From Heterobilharzia americana (Eukaryota; Platyhelminthes; Trematoda; Strigeidida; Schistosomatidae): 64,000 bases of DNA. The position numbers and the translations under genes are program-made. The stretch lies in NCBI GenBank assembly GCA_944470555.2, contig OX104127.1, forward strand, positions 113,054,741 through 113,118,740. The letters are read 5' to 3'. Each line of letters opens with the position of its first letter. The stretch's first letter is position 1. Shown here in pieces: positions 22,851 to 34,662 of the stretch. The notes beneath the pieces were generated by a model. That model ran no database searches. It saw only the letters and a list, made by a program, of their open reading frames with translations, and was not told the origin of the DNA.

Positions 22851-24305
22851 CAGGAACTATTATATTTAGTCAGAAAACTGGTACGCTATAGGTGTTTTGA
22901 AGTAACAGGTACGGTTTTCTGAAAATATAATCGAGTCACTTTGTTGTCATCTGACAATCCTTCTTCGAATCTACGAAGTTCCTGATGAAAATGAGAATTA
23001 AGCATATCCTAGATCTAATTGGCTAGTACTTCGTGTTCATCTGAAACAAAACTAGTTCTCTTACTGAAATATATCGAAAAGTGTTTCGATTTGAGTAATT
23101 GAAATGGCAGATAAGCAGTTGGATGTGGCGGTTAACTGCAGTTAACGGTGCTTTTTTCTTGAATCGTTATTCTTTTATTCACTATGGTCAAAATGTTTAT
23201 TAGAAAAGTTATTCAAATCGTTTTGATAACAATGATGTCCAGATTGACTGTAAAAGACATCAATAACAGAGTAATTCAATATGAACATGCCCTATCTAAG
23301 TTGAAAATGCTTGTTTAGGTTACAAGATTCAGAAGTGTATCTTTCTGAATGCAGTCCTTAATCATCTGAACTTAGTGCGCTGTGGAAGGTTAAAGTCGTA
23401 TGAAATTAGTTTCCTAAATTACTGTGATACATGTATACAACCTGCTTCAATGGCTTCTCTTGCTATGTTTTTTTTAGACAAAATACAGTTCAGTGAGAAC
23501 GTTGGTTGTCCCCTTTTTTATTGAGCCACTAACCATTTTTTCTCTTAGTATACAACACAACCACTTACTGATTAAAGCATTACTCAGATAGTGTTTTATA
23601 ATGAAGGGGAACTAGGGAAGCTAGAAGGAATCATGATATATGCACCACTAGCTTTGTTAATGTATTGATTTCTGAGAGATTTTCGAGTAACGCAGGCAAT
23701 GATTTGCAGAAAATATGAAGTAGACAATTGTATTTTGTTCCATCTCATCTTGATCAAATGAAATCAATAGGTTGGCATGTTTTCAGCAGTGATGATGTAT
23801 TTTGTGTTATCTATTGAGTCATTAAGCGAATAATATCACAATACTATACTATTTGGTAGTCCTTCATAAAGAAAATAAACTAATTTTCTATCATAATCAT
23901 CTTGGTTGAATTTTTATTTTCAGTGCCTTCCTTTTGTTCATTCCCTGAATTATTTTCATATTTAGTTACGCTTGCAAGAATCTTTAAGTGTAAAGTTCAC
24001 AGATTTATAATGCAATATTTCAAGTTTCAAGTGTAAATTGAATCCTTATTTTCGTACATAACTAATTATTCAGAACCTATGACAACATTTATTAACAACC
24101 ATTTGGTAGTCTTAATTTGATTAGGTGTCCTATACATACCAAAAAATATATAAAACAGCAAAACTTCTGTCACTAATTCCCTTCTGCTGATTATTAGATA
24201 AAGTTTAAAAAACATCTGGGAATTTAGGTTGCTTACATTGCACTAAAAAATGAAGAGTAGTAGTTATAATATGAAGAGAAAGTAAGAGGTATATCTTAAG
24301 GTGTT
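22851..24305. other. No recognisable gene
   Basis: AT-rich. No coding or repeat family supported. Confidence 0.55.
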
Positions 24306-24309
24306 CATC

Positions 24310-24515
24310 ATCACGGAAAACTTGGGACCGCTAAATAGCCACTTCGTTCGAGTATAGGACTCCTCAGCAGTATGTGCTCACGAATCCATGAGGTACTGAT
24401 CAATTCGCAGCTAAGACATTTTGCTGGAATTTAATGGTCCATTGTTTTATTCTGTCGATTCGCGATGCACTGTGATCATCAGACAACGCCACTGACAATT
24501 AATGTTCTCACTCTG
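24310..24515 (-). mobile_element. Family B hammerhead SINE relic
   Basis: The minus strand carries GTGAGCACATACTGCTGAGG, then AGTCCTATACTCGAACGAAG, which is the family B hammerhead with the CTGAGGA strand, GTCC stem strand and GAA retained. The tRNA-like part is eroded (..GGAACTGATCAATTCG..). Stem I and stem III pairing is lost, so the motif is a relic. No opposed right arm is visible here. Confidence 0.65.
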
Positions 24516-27283
24516 AATATGGTTGACCGTACAGATCACAGAAACATCAACGCGGAGATACAGAAGAATTCAAATAATCAGTAAGAAAGAGAAACAAGCT
24601 CAAGCTTTTGATTTCATTGCAGTTTCTATTACGTCAACTTCTTCTTTATGAGATGTTTAAAAGTGCTGAGAAGGACATGTAAACAGCTGATACTCCAATA
24701 TAGAACTAATAAGTCAGTACGGTATAATGGAAAGTACGAAATGAGGAATTTAAACCTATGGATACTGGATTACGAAATATGCAGCTACTGTCCTATCTGA
24801 ATGGTAGCTTTAATCGTCTCATCTAAAAAATTACAATATAGCAAAATTTATCTGACATAAACAGGGAGTTATTGGTGTCAAATTAAACCTTTTGGCTTAA
24901 GTAGGTAGTTCATATGCCTTTAATCTGTTGAAAATCCAGTTAATAGTCTCTGCCAAAAATTTATTCTTTTTACAGTAATTTCAGTATATCAACTGTACCA
25001 ATATGAAGGTGAAACGATTGGGTAACTTTTTGATTTCTGTAATGCAGCATCACATAATAATCTATGCAGAAAAGTATACTCCTATCTATTGGTTACATTA
25101 TTGTGAAAAAGTTCAGTTATATGCATAGTGGTGAATTTACGGTTCATCGACCAACAGCCAGGAGGATTTAAAGAGGCAAAAATTATTTTTAATGGATGCA
25201 ATTTAGTGATAAATCCGAAGAGATTAGGAATAGGATGATGACAATTCATCATTACAAGGCAAAACATGAAAATATTATGAATCAAGATACTCTAAAAAAG
25301 TGAATAGTTATAATAATCATTTTTATTTTTATTTAACTATTCTGAAGCTGAATTACTTGATATATTATTTTATGAAGACGCGCAGAAAAGAGAAGTGATA
25401 TGTGAGCTTCCTTGGCACCTATATTTCTTTCATTATTCCTTCATCTTCATCATAAAGGCAGAAGACAATCTCTTGATGTTATCAATAAATGAATGAAAGT
25501 TTGCGAACCAATGAGATGCAGAACATCCTATCTAATGTATAACGCGTGTTAATCATATACGTTTGAAAGATGCTGTAACTGTTTTTTTGCCTACCGCATA
25601 CAATAGACTATTCTTCTACCTGATGTTAAATAGGCCTTATATTTCACTCAGTATAGCTTTGCAGATAGCTAAGCTATTTTCATGAGTATTCCAGAGAAAT
25701 TACCTCTCATTAAATGAATACTTAGTAACGATTGCTTTTTACTACAGACAAAGATGACTGGCTTATTCTCTTTTTCATTATACTTTTCTGAGTGAAATCA
25801 TGTGCATATATGGTTTTTCTTCAGTGCTTCTTTCAGGTTACTTATTTCAACACTGACTCCAGCACTTAAGTATAATTTTTGACTGAATCCACTAAAACAT
25901 TCATTGAATTTCGTAGCTGGTGTACACAAATAAATCCATAATAGTACTTACATTATTGTTTTTGAATAGCTTATCCTATGAACTTGTAATAACGTATCAT
26001 TCATCGCAAACAGATGAGTAACTAAATAATAGGCAAGAATAAAACTTAGATTTTGAGGTGTTCGTAAGAAGTTAACTTTTGCAATTACTTTTAAAAAGCT
26101 TATTACTAGTTTGCTAGCACGATATTTTTCCATGGCATGAACTTTTCCCCCCACATACCTCGAAAACACTTTCGATAAATCTATAAGCTCTCTAAGATTG
26201 GCATTTTGTGGTCTACACATAGACAGAGAGCCAGTAGTTTACTACTTATTTGTTAGTAAGGACAGTTTAAGACAATAAACTGAACATTCTTGACATATCA
26301 GATGATAATCCAGCTAACCTAGATTAAATGCCTACTTAATATTTTTAAATCAAGTGAAACACTTAACCAGCGGGTTCCGATGATTAAAGTTATGAAAGCA
26401 GTGATATTAGGTGTACATAAAACATTATTCTAGGAAATTTTTCAAGCTATGTTTACAGAACGTCCTTTTAACTGGTCTCAGTAATTGGCTAAATGGATTC
26501 ATCTATTTCGATAAATCGAATTTCACAAACCAAACACTGATCTATATGTTATACTTTACTTGTATGTTTTGAGGAGGCCGTAAACCTGAATTTGATTGAT
26601 CACTTAGTTTAAAGAAATATCGTATGCAATGTGTTCATTGAACTTGGGCAATTAGCTATTTTTGTTTATTCTTGTTGATCATGTCATTAAATCTAAAAAT
26701 TAATGAACCATGAATCCTAAATATTAAATGAACTGTTTGATGACCATTTGTTTTGATTTAAAAATGCTTGTATATAGATGGTGAGTTGGTATTGATTGTA
26801 ACAAAGAAATACACTTTTTCAACTGTTATTTTTTTATTTGCAGTAGTTTTACACAAAAAATGCACCATCTTTGATATCTGCTACCTCAACTGTAACATCT
26901 TCAGACTCATTATAACTACCTTATTTTGCTTTTTAAATTGTGATAAAACTGGTGACTTTTCAAGAAAACAAAATCTCAAAGAAAACAAGGGGGATTTTCT
27001 TACATCATTATAGATGATTACTTTATTACTGATGAGTTAGTTCCCAACAAGAACAGCTGTAGGAGAGAAAAGTCGGAATGAACCATTATTTATAACGACT
27101 ACCTGTGTGTGTTGTGCAGTTATAACTCTGTGAATGTTAACTCACATTATTTGGCGCAGGACGTAAGCGAAGCTAAAATTGAGGCAGTCAGTATTATAAG
27201 TTTATAGAATCAAAGGCAGTCATAATTTTAAAGATGGAATGGTAGTGAATGTTGACTAGAACTAAAGACTGAGTAATGGATGC
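24516..27283. other. No recognisable gene
   Basis: About 2.8 kb of AT-rich sequence. Open frames reach 90 codons (25948-26220 minus) but show no family motif. Confidence 0.5.
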
Positions 27284-27297
27284 TATATATATATATT
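27284..27297. repeat. TA microsatellite, left flank
   Basis: A TA run directly before the TTGAATTTTGAGG terminus of the fold-back element. Confidence 0.85.
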
Positions 27298-27390
27298 GAA
27301 TTTTGAGGAAGTTATGGAGATTTGGAAATATTTCGAGTTGTTATTCATTGTAGACTTACATTAGTTGGAGGAACAAAGGAAGCCTGGGAG

Positions 27391-27434
27391 CACTGGACAG
27401 CTGTTTCGTCTTAGTATGGGACTCCTCAGCAGTG
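27391..27434 (-). ncRNA. Hammerhead ribozyme, core intact, stem II weakened
   Basis: Minus strand: CACTG, CTGAGGA, GTCC-CATACTA-AGAC, GAA, ACAGCTGT, C, CAGTG. All core bases fit. One stem II pair (C opposite A, next to the loop) is lost, leaving three. This copy could still be active. Confidence 0.87.
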
Positions 27435-27646
27435 CGCACCCATGACCCCGCCAGGGGTCGAACCTGTGACCCTCAGGTTCCGTGGCCATCACATTGACAT
27501 TGAGCCACTGGGTCAGAATCCAGTTGTCCATATCTCCAACTTCTGTTAACTCACGATATAGCGCAACCGCCACCCAATGTCATCGCTGAGTAATTGTCCT
27601 CACGACCATCAGGCTTTGACCCCACTGGTTATGAACCTGAATGTCG

Positions 27647-27690
27647 CACTGTTGAGGGGTCTCATACTGGAATGAAACAGCTGTCCGGTG
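27647..27690 (+). ncRNA. Hammerhead relic, right arm
   Basis: Plus strand: CACTG then TTGAGGG where CTGAGGA is required (C3 to T, A9 to G), loop CATACTG, GAAACAGCTGTC intact, and stem I partner CGGTG. Core changes make it inactive. Confidence 0.75.
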
Positions 27691-27746
27691 CTCCTAGGTT
27701 TCGTTTGTTCCGTCGGCTGATGTCAGTCTACGATGAATAACAACTT

Positions 27747-27749
<3 letters not shown>

Positions 27750-27777
<28 letters not shown>
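27750..27777. repeat. TA microsatellite, right flank
   Basis: About 14 TA units directly after the fold-back element. Confidence 0.95.
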
Positions 27778-27783
<6 letters not shown>

Positions 27784-28555
27784 GGTCGGTGGAGATTTTA
27801 TGTGACTTAGTTTCGACTGAGTGAAAAGTCATTTAAACGTAGTACAAAAGATGCCTTATCGTAATAGTGAACGTGACAATAATATTATTGCTGACTGGAT
27901 AATGAGAATTGGACCTTAATAGATTTTACGTAACATATGAGTGCTTTCAACAAAGAAATAGAGTGCCAATAAAAAAGTAAGATATATATATGAATATAAT
28001 ATGGCTTAATAATAGGTTCGTCCTAATGTAGGTTATTGTAAACAGTAAGGCTGGGTTAATTGTGTTTCGAGGCACGCATGCTTTTCTTGTACTGATATGC
28101 TTCGCCTTACTAATGCATAATGGCATCTGTTTACAGAATACTAGGTCCGGGTTACGCGAAAAAATCTCGATCAATTTAATTGTGATCGCTGTCTACCGAG
28201 TGAGAAAAATTGTCGGTGTCAACAGATATACTTCTTCAGTTTAAGTGGGTACAGGTTCATGAGCATGTAAGGAAAAATTCCAACTCACTTTGCTTGAAAA
28301 CCGAAAACTTAACAAGGCAGTCCTTATTATTTAATGTCAGTGCTTCAGATACTTCTCTAAAGAGAATGTGTTTCAAGTAGCTGCTCAAGGAAAGCTGATG
28401 AAATCTGAGCCAGTTAAATAAGGCCTACTTTCAGCTGAACTGTAGGAAACTTGGCGAACAAAAGAAATTGTATTTGGAATGTAAGTGCCTTATCATTTTA
28501 CAGTAAATCCTAGTAACTAACTTCCTGTGGCACATGTTAGCTATATCGGATTTTG
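27778..28555. other. No recognisable gene
   Basis: Overlapping short frames on both strands near 27.95-28.24 kb (a hydrophobic stretch on plus) lack a family match. Could include 5' flank of the PLE beginning near 28.6 kb. Confidence 0.45.
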
Positions 28556-28639
28556 AAACTGATCACTTCGCAAGTATTTGGATCACCTGTGATAGCGATC
28601 ACTTACACGAATCCTTAGTGACTTATTATCCGTTCCTGA

Positions 28640-28740
28640 GAATGAGTCAAACATCAGGGAACTCTATACAGCAAATGACGCAATACAACCAAGACATCCA
28701 CTTGGGCTACAAGTATTCTCCATTTTTCAAAATCATACGA
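28640..28740 (+). repeat. PLE terminal direct repeat, left
   Basis: GGGAACTCTATACAGCAAATGACG.. ACAACCAAGACATCCACTTGGG CTACAAGTATTCTCCATTTTTC. It aligns with 31215-31285 at the other end of the element, and related pieces occur at 35070-35140 and 61918-61985. Confidence 0.65.
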
Positions 28741-28823
28741 GCATGACACGCTTCACCTTCTTAAAAGATGGGAAGACTTCTCCAAAGGGCCAGGTTCCAT
28801 AAAAAAACAACTATTCTTTCTCC

Positions 28824-29400
28824 ATGAGTGCCGTCAGCATGTTCTGCCGAAGTGTCAGATATAGACCACCGATTAACTGTCCAAGAGGATGGAAAACAGC
28901 TGAACAAAGTGGAAGACAAATGGTACAAGTGATGATCACAGATGCACATCAACGGATCCGGAAATACCAATCAGTGATTAACAATCAAAAGAGAAAACTA
29001 GAAAGTATACTCGTGACACAACACATGACAACATCGACAACTGTTAGTGAAAAATCAAGCAGACAGTACAAAGAATAACGAAGAAAAGCTCTCGGGAAAA
29101 GGCTACTCAAAATCTCAAAAGCACCTACAACCGAGGAAACAAATGACTGTTGTCAACTTCTCAAAACAACCACTAACAAAAATGGAAGAACTTCTTCTTC
29201 GGAAAGAATTGAATTGCAACACGAGATGTGGCATTAGAATCATCACTTAAATTATCCGGATAAAATGAAGCCACTCAACAAGAAATACGGCAAACAATCA
29301 TACCACTAACCAGGTAGAAGAGACATCGTGCTCAAATGAACACTCAAGAATAGAAAACATTAAAAGACTGAAAAATAGGGAAGACATCGTTATACTTTCA
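28824..29400 (+). pseudogene. PLE N-terminal region, broken
   Basis: Open pieces 28824-29078 (MSAVSMFCRSVRYRPPINCP.. and VMITDAHQRIRKYQSVINNQ) and 29047-29250 are rich in charged and helical residues. They sit directly before the RT. PLE N-termini are poorly conserved, so assignment rests on position and on charge composition rather than a motif. Confidence 0.55.
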
Positions 29401-29427
29401 GCAGATGAAGGGCGCACTACGGTAGTC

Positions 29428-30540
29428 ATGGACAAAGAAGACTATATCAAGGAGGCAGAGGAATTATTCAAAGACGAAAATGTGTATCAACCACTTGAAA
29501 CCATACCTATTCAAAAGTTCGACAACCAGATCAACAAAATCTTGGAGAAACTCTTCAAAGCAGAAGAAATAACAAAGCAAGGGAGATGGAGAGTGAAATC
29601 GAATGGATCTGTCCTTCCTCGGCTCTACGGCAGACCAAAACTACGCAAACTCGATATCCCTCTACGACCAATTGTCTCACTCCTGGGAACTCCAACATAC
29701 AACATATCAAGAGAAATTTCGAGAAAACTGAAACACCTCGTTCAATCATGCGGACATTCCATCCTGTCACCAACGGAATTATTAGAAAAGATCAGAAACA
29801 TTAACATAGAAAACGACGAGTTAATGATATCCTTCGATGTCACAGCACTATACACATCTGTTGAACCTCAATTGGCCAACTGAACTATGTCCCTCCTGAT
29901 CAACGAAGAAACAAGCCTTACAGAAATCACAAAACTTGAATGTTCAAGTCTGATGGATATCATTGACCTTTGTATGACAACATGCTTCCAAATCAACGGC
30001 AAGATATACGAACAGATGAAAGGAACTCTAATGGGATCACCGATATCCGGATTAATAGCAGAAGCAGTGATTCAGTGACTGGAAGCCATTATTCTACCTG
30101 TGATCAAACCAAAAATTTGGATTCGTTATGTAGACGACACTTTTGTCATCATTAAAAAGGATGATATAGAAAACACCTCACAGTTTTATCAACAACGTTT
30201 TCAGTGACATCCAATTCACAATGGTAATAGAGTCAAACAACCAACTACCATTCCTGGATGTTTTAGTCAGTAGGACAAATACCGGAGAGCTGGAAACCCA
30301 AGTGTACAGGAAGCCAACACACACTGACCAAATCCTCAACTACAATAGCAACAACCCAACAACACACAATATTAGTTGCGTGCAGACTATATTCAGAAGA
30401 GCGAGAACACACTGCAGTACAACAACTTCACGGAGAAACGAAGAAAATCACTTGCTGTCCACCCTGAAGAAGAACGGCTACCCACGAAACTTTATCAGAG
30501 GATGCCTATCCCGTGCATCATCAACTACAAAGTGATCGAC
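29428..30540 (+). pseudogene. PLE reverse transcriptase, interrupted by two in-frame stops
   Basis: Copies element RNA into DNA; PLE RTs are relatives of telomerase RT. From 29428: VLPRLYGRPKLRKLDIPLRP (residues 63-81), ISLLGTPTYNISR-type block (VSLLGTPTYNISR), and motif A SFDVTALYTSV (135-145). A TGA stop follows at 29881. The same frame then resumes with motif B KGTLMGSPISGLIAE (about 30018-30062), has a second TGA at 30076, and continues to the catalytic IRYVDDTFVIIK (from 30121). A frameshift near 30205 moves the thumb (QLPFLDVLVSRTNTGELETQ, VYRKPTHTDQILNYNS) to another frame at 30221-30535. All catalytic Asp residues are kept. Confidence 0.9.
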
Positions 30541-30701
30541 AGAAATGAACAAACGCATCGTCTATCATACATAAAGAATATATGAGAAATCACGACAAGA
30601 TTGCTGAGACCACTTGGAATTGGTGTGACTCGTAAACCAACAAACTCCCTCCAAAGACTATTATGCAGACCAAGGGATGCAACAATTAAAAAGAAAAACC
30701 G

Positions 30702-30998
30702 AATATCATTTACGAAATCAACTGGAATAACTGTAGTCAACACTATATTGGGCAAAGTGGTTGTCATCTTCGTCTTCGTCTACACAAGCACCAATTGACT
30801 ATTAAGCGCTATGACATTTCATCGTTCATTTCAATCCACGTGGATAACGTGAATTCAATTTTGACAATGTAGAAATTTTGGAGGGAGAGAGGAAACACAA
30901 AGAATGTCAGAGAATTCCTAGGAGCTCTACATTTAGGTCAGTCAGCAACCAACAGATGTGTAGACATAGACCCAATCTATCAAGCAATAAAAAAACGA
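30702..30998 (+). pseudogene. PLE GIY-YIG endonuclease domain
   Basis: Nicks DNA for PLE integration. From 30702 the frame reads NIIYEINWNNCSQHYIGQSG, then CHLRLRLHKHQLTIKRYDIS: the II-Y ... YIG signature is followed by the conserved Arg and by KH-Q. A TAG at 30870 interrupts it. The same frame then continues NVREFLGALHLGQSATNRCV and DIDPIYQAIKK, the conserved C-terminal E-F-L.A..H...NR..DIDPIY block of PLEs. One stop short of intact. Confidence 0.88.
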
Positions 30999-31139
30999 TA
31001 AACGGTAGGAAGGTCAGGGGTCAAGTAGTGGAACAATCAACAGGAAAGTCTATTCAATCAATAACACAACAATCGAAGGAAACAACCAATCACAGACCAC
31101 ACCGTCAGAGCAAGCCACTGAATCACTCCGAATAGATAT

Positions 31140-31290
31140 TGACAGCTCACTTCATACTGAAGTTAGTATTCGTGATGTCGTCTAGCAAGACGATGAAAGG
31201 TTCACGATTAAACAACCCAGCTCAGAGAACACAGTACAATCAAGAGCATCCAGTTGGGCTATAAATATACTCCATTATTTCGCAGGCTGT
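31140..31290 (+). repeat. PLE terminal repeat, right, with hairpin
   Basis: Contains a two-part hairpin at 31168-31208 (outer CGTGA/TCACG, inner TCGTC/GACGA with loop TAGCAA) followed by the CTCAGAGAACACAGTACAAT block shared with the left end. PLE terminal repeats are known to carry hammerheads; here a TGATG and a TGAAA lie at the matching positions, but the core is incomplete. Confidence 0.6.
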
Positions 31291-31547
31291 TACCAATAAA
31301 TTTCTTTGATGTCTGACAACCCAACCCCTTTTTAAACTGTAAGCCTTTTCTATTAATTATTATGGTCAAGATACCAGTCTATTTAACTTGGGAATGTTCA
31401 CTGGATTTATACAGTGTACTATTTATCATATTGACTTGATTTCGGATTATTTGGAGATTCTACTGTCCAAGCTTTTCAGTGTTACCGTTAACTTTTGTAA
31501 CCTGCAGTTTTGTGAAGAAAAATTTTTTTAAGGAAGGTATTCCACAA

Positions 31548-31905
31548 GTACCTTCATTATGGTTTAGCATCAATTGGAGAACCATTGCGAAGGCATCTCA
31601 TGCTATTTCAGGACTCTTGGGCAAGTTGCATCCATGACCGGACAAGGATTCAAGTTGAGGGCCATCAAGTGTCGCTGACCTCACGATATCTTTTTGTTAC
31701 TGGTTTGTAATTCGATGATTTGTGTTTTTCATCTTTGTCAACTTGCCATATAAGGCTACCATCACACAGTATCATCGGTCGCAGTGTGTTTTCACAGTTT
31801 GTGTGTGTCAAATAAGAACGGACTAGGTGAAGAGTGTTCCCGGGCTTCAGCTGTTCCTTAGGTGATGTTAATCCACGATGAAAATCGGTTCCATGGGAAT
31901 TTGTT
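31548..31905. mobile_element. Fold-back hammerhead SINE relic (family B)
   Basis: The minus-like left part (31555-31700) keeps CATCAATTGGAGAACCATTG, TTTCAGGACTCTTGGGCAAG and CATCCATGACC. A plus-like right end at 31845-31900 reads GTGTTCCCGGGCTTCAGCTG, then TTCCTTAGGTGATGTTAATC, CACGATGAAAATC, the counterpart of GTGCTCCCAGGTTTCC..TGATGTCAGTCTTCGATGAATAAC. Old and heavily mutated; no ribozyme core left. Confidence 0.5.
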
Positions 31906-31909
31906 TTTC

Positions 31910-33459
31910 ATAATTAAGGATGACTTCAATTTCTTGCCAAACATAGGCTATATAAATCCGAAGTTACATTTCAGTCAGCTACAAAAGTCCGACTATCTTG
32001 ATTATTGCAATCAGTTGCAATAAAGATGAAGCAATCTAACTTGATCAGATATTTGTGTATATATAACCTTTCAAAAGCTAAGTATTTCATCGAATTCATT
32101 TCCAAATTTCAGTAATTATTTTCATTGTTGTTTTTTTGGATAACATTGCTTACCAACCACTGAGAAAGTTATCGAAAATAAATACGTTACACTAAACAAA
32201 CAACCAATTCCTCGTTTAAATTTCTCTTTCTCCACTTTCTGTTTAGTTCACACTTTGATAACAAAAAATAAGTCACAATAAAAAGAAATAGAACTTCTAC
32301 CTATAGTATTTCCAACTTTTTCACTATACACCTAAAATATTTTTATAAATAGCAGATCTATTATTAGTTTAGTTAAATTGACAAAGTTGACAGAAGTTAT
32401 TTATGCAATACACTTTCATACCATTTTCATGAAAAGTCAACTACTCATTCTCCAGTTCATCACCGACTACCAGGATGAATGAAAAAAGTTGGGTTGATAT
32501 TTTTTTCCATTTTATGTACCACCGAAATATTGAATATTCATCAGCTAGATCCATTTATTGACTTACTACTAGTGATGCCACTAAAACTAACAGAATGTAG
32601 CACCTACTTTATATTTCTGAGACTTGTTAGTCGACTGGTGTCTTTTGACTTACAGGTAGACATCGATATCAGAACAAACAACTTACCTGTGTTTATTTGT
32701 CAGACCTGAAGTATTTGGTCACTTTCTTTCATGACGTACATCTAGACATTGGATAAGATTTAAAATGCTCCTAGTTTTCTCCTTCATTTACTCCTTACTT
32801 AGTCACACTAAGCTGATTTTAGGACCTTTATTTTTCCCTCTCAATGTATCTTTGTTGTATAACTTTGTGGGTACAGGCTCGTCGTCTTTTTTAACTTCAG
32901 AAAACAAGTAGCCTATCAAAAGTTTAGTTAGTTGATGCAATATTTTTGTATGAAATCTTAGGCATTATTTTCATCTTTTTTCAGAATTACAATTAAGGTG
33001 TTCATCTGTTTGTAATATACTGTTTTTAAATGACAAACTAAGGAGAATAAAAATCACTTTCTTATAAAAAAATATACAGTTTTACTATTCGTAATAAAAG
33101 TTAATACTTTGTCTGCTGAATTGAATTTTAATGACAATTAAAAGAAATTCACTAGCTAATGTGTAAAATATTTTGACTAGTGAGTTGGTAAGATTGCTGT
33201 TTACTAAGTACGAATATTCGCGAACGTCTTAATAATTGTGTAACTTATCTCTAGCTGGCACACGATGAACCTTGCAAATGTTATGTTGATTGCTCAGCCG
33301 ACTGAAATATCTAGTGAACATTATTTTATATTACTTAACATTTTGAGCCTTTATATTTAAGTATGAGAGGAAATCTAATTTCGGTAAAGTTCAGATTTCT
33401 CTGATATAATACTAAAACTTAGGCACTGGTAGAATGCATTTCAACTTTAATTGATTTAT
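31910..33459. other. No recognisable gene
   Basis: A 76-codon frame at 32479-32709 (plus) begins with a hydrophobic stretch but has no recognised family and no supporting context. Otherwise AT-rich. Confidence 0.5.
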
Positions 33460-33780
33460 TCGAGGTCACATACAGTGGAACAGTATTATTTACTCGATTA
33501 CATTTCGGTTATAACTTATTATTCATATTCAGATCAAGATAAATACACAACTCTAAGACATGCTTTATGTAGTTCTAGTTCTCCCACCTCCTTTGTGACA
33601 TCGGTAGTAGGATTTTCTATATATCTGGAACAGTTACTGGATTATTCTTACTCTTCGTATTAGGTGTTGATTCGATGAACAGAGATTCGGTTATCAATAC
33701 CTCGCTTCATCCCGCTATGTTAGTAATAGGGATTTTCACCCTGCCGTATCCTATTGCGAAATTGTCTGTTATCCCGCACA
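33460..33780 (+). repeat. Dispersed repeat, family C, copy 2
   Basis: Aligned to 2773-3040 and to the fold-back at 63716-63850: ACAGTGGAACAGTATTATTT, ACTCGATTACATTTCGG, TTATTATTCATATTCAGATC. The distal part 33618-33775 reappears inverted at 34663-34821. Open frames inside it (33451-33663, 33675-33869) follow the repeat and are not taken as genes. Confidence 0.65.
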
Positions 33781-34662
33781 TAGCTATGATTAAGCTTTTT
33801 TCTAAATACCTCATCTTCCTAGGATATACTAATTTTGACCTAGGCAGACTTTTTGATCGGATAGCCTAACCGGTCCTGGCCAATCGCTCTGACCTATGTA
33901 TTTGACCTCGTCATTGCTGGTAGGGGTTTGGTTAACTAAGTTATTCTGCTTTTTTTGGATCAGTAGAATCTTTTAACCTAGAAAGTCTATTTTTAAATAA
34001 CTATGTAGGTTTAAATACTACCCTAATTCCACCGAGTTTCATTGAGAATCCTAAGTAATTTCTCTAAGACATCTTTGTGTAGCAACACTGACGAGGGTTT
34101 GAATTATCTTTTCATAGTTTTGTCACTACTGTCATTATTGCTATTATTGTTATTGCTGTAAACACTCGTATTACTAACACTAGACATATTTTCATACGAT
34201 TCCTAAAGAAATTATCAACTAATTTAGCAGGGTAACTGCTGACGAGTAAGGTGTGCTTAATGTAACTGTTTCCTGGTCTTCGATCTTCAGTTTTACCACT
34301 AAGTTTTCTGGTTTTGTGACAGAGACATTTTACCAAGCCAACTTTAGTTGACATAGCGTGAGACTATCTGAAGTCTAAGTAACAGTTTGAGTGCGAAGGT
34401 TTTATGTAGACATTTGTGCATACACTTCCATCTTGTTTCCATTTTATTCTGTAATCCAACATCGCTAGTTCCTATTCGCTATTTTCTAATTCAAGGGGTG
34501 AATTGGATTAAGCTAGCTACTGAATTTATGTGTGTAAAGTAACTATGTATGTTTTCCATATACAATACTGTAGTCCTGCTCCAAAAGTATGGTTTCGATA
34601 CGTAGGTGATACGTCTATACTGTAAGATAAGGAATCTAGGAAAAACTCAGCTACAGTTATAT

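Larger units (their letters stand above)
27298..27749. mobile_element. Fold-back hammerhead element (family B) in a TA repeat
   Basis: The left part (27298-27620) is a minus-oriented family B SINE with A-box-like TGGCTCAATGTC (27496-27507), B box GGTTCGACCCC (27454-27464) and a hammerhead. The right part (about 27630-27749) is a plus-oriented 3' half with a second, damaged hammerhead and the terminus GATGAATAACAACTTGACA. Both outer ends abut TA dinucleotide runs, as if the unit inserted in a microsatellite. Confidence 0.8.
28560..31290 (+). mobile_element. Penelope-like element, nearly complete but broken
   Basis: Most complete PLE here. The order is: terminal repeat (28640-28740), N-terminal region (28824-29400), RT (29428 to about 30540), GIY-YIG endonuclease (30702-30998) and a second terminal repeat (about 31140-31285). 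The two ends share a CTCAG..GAAC..ACAGTACAATCAAGA..CATCCA..TTGGGCTA..AAGTA..CTCCATTATTT block in direct orientation, like the pseudo-LTRs of PLEs. Two in-frame stops and several frameshifts make it inactive. Confidence 0.85.

Noticed and set aside
28062..28244. Hydrophobic 60-codon frame that could be a signal peptide
   Set aside because: Overlaps another open frame on the other strand, and has no family match or gene context.
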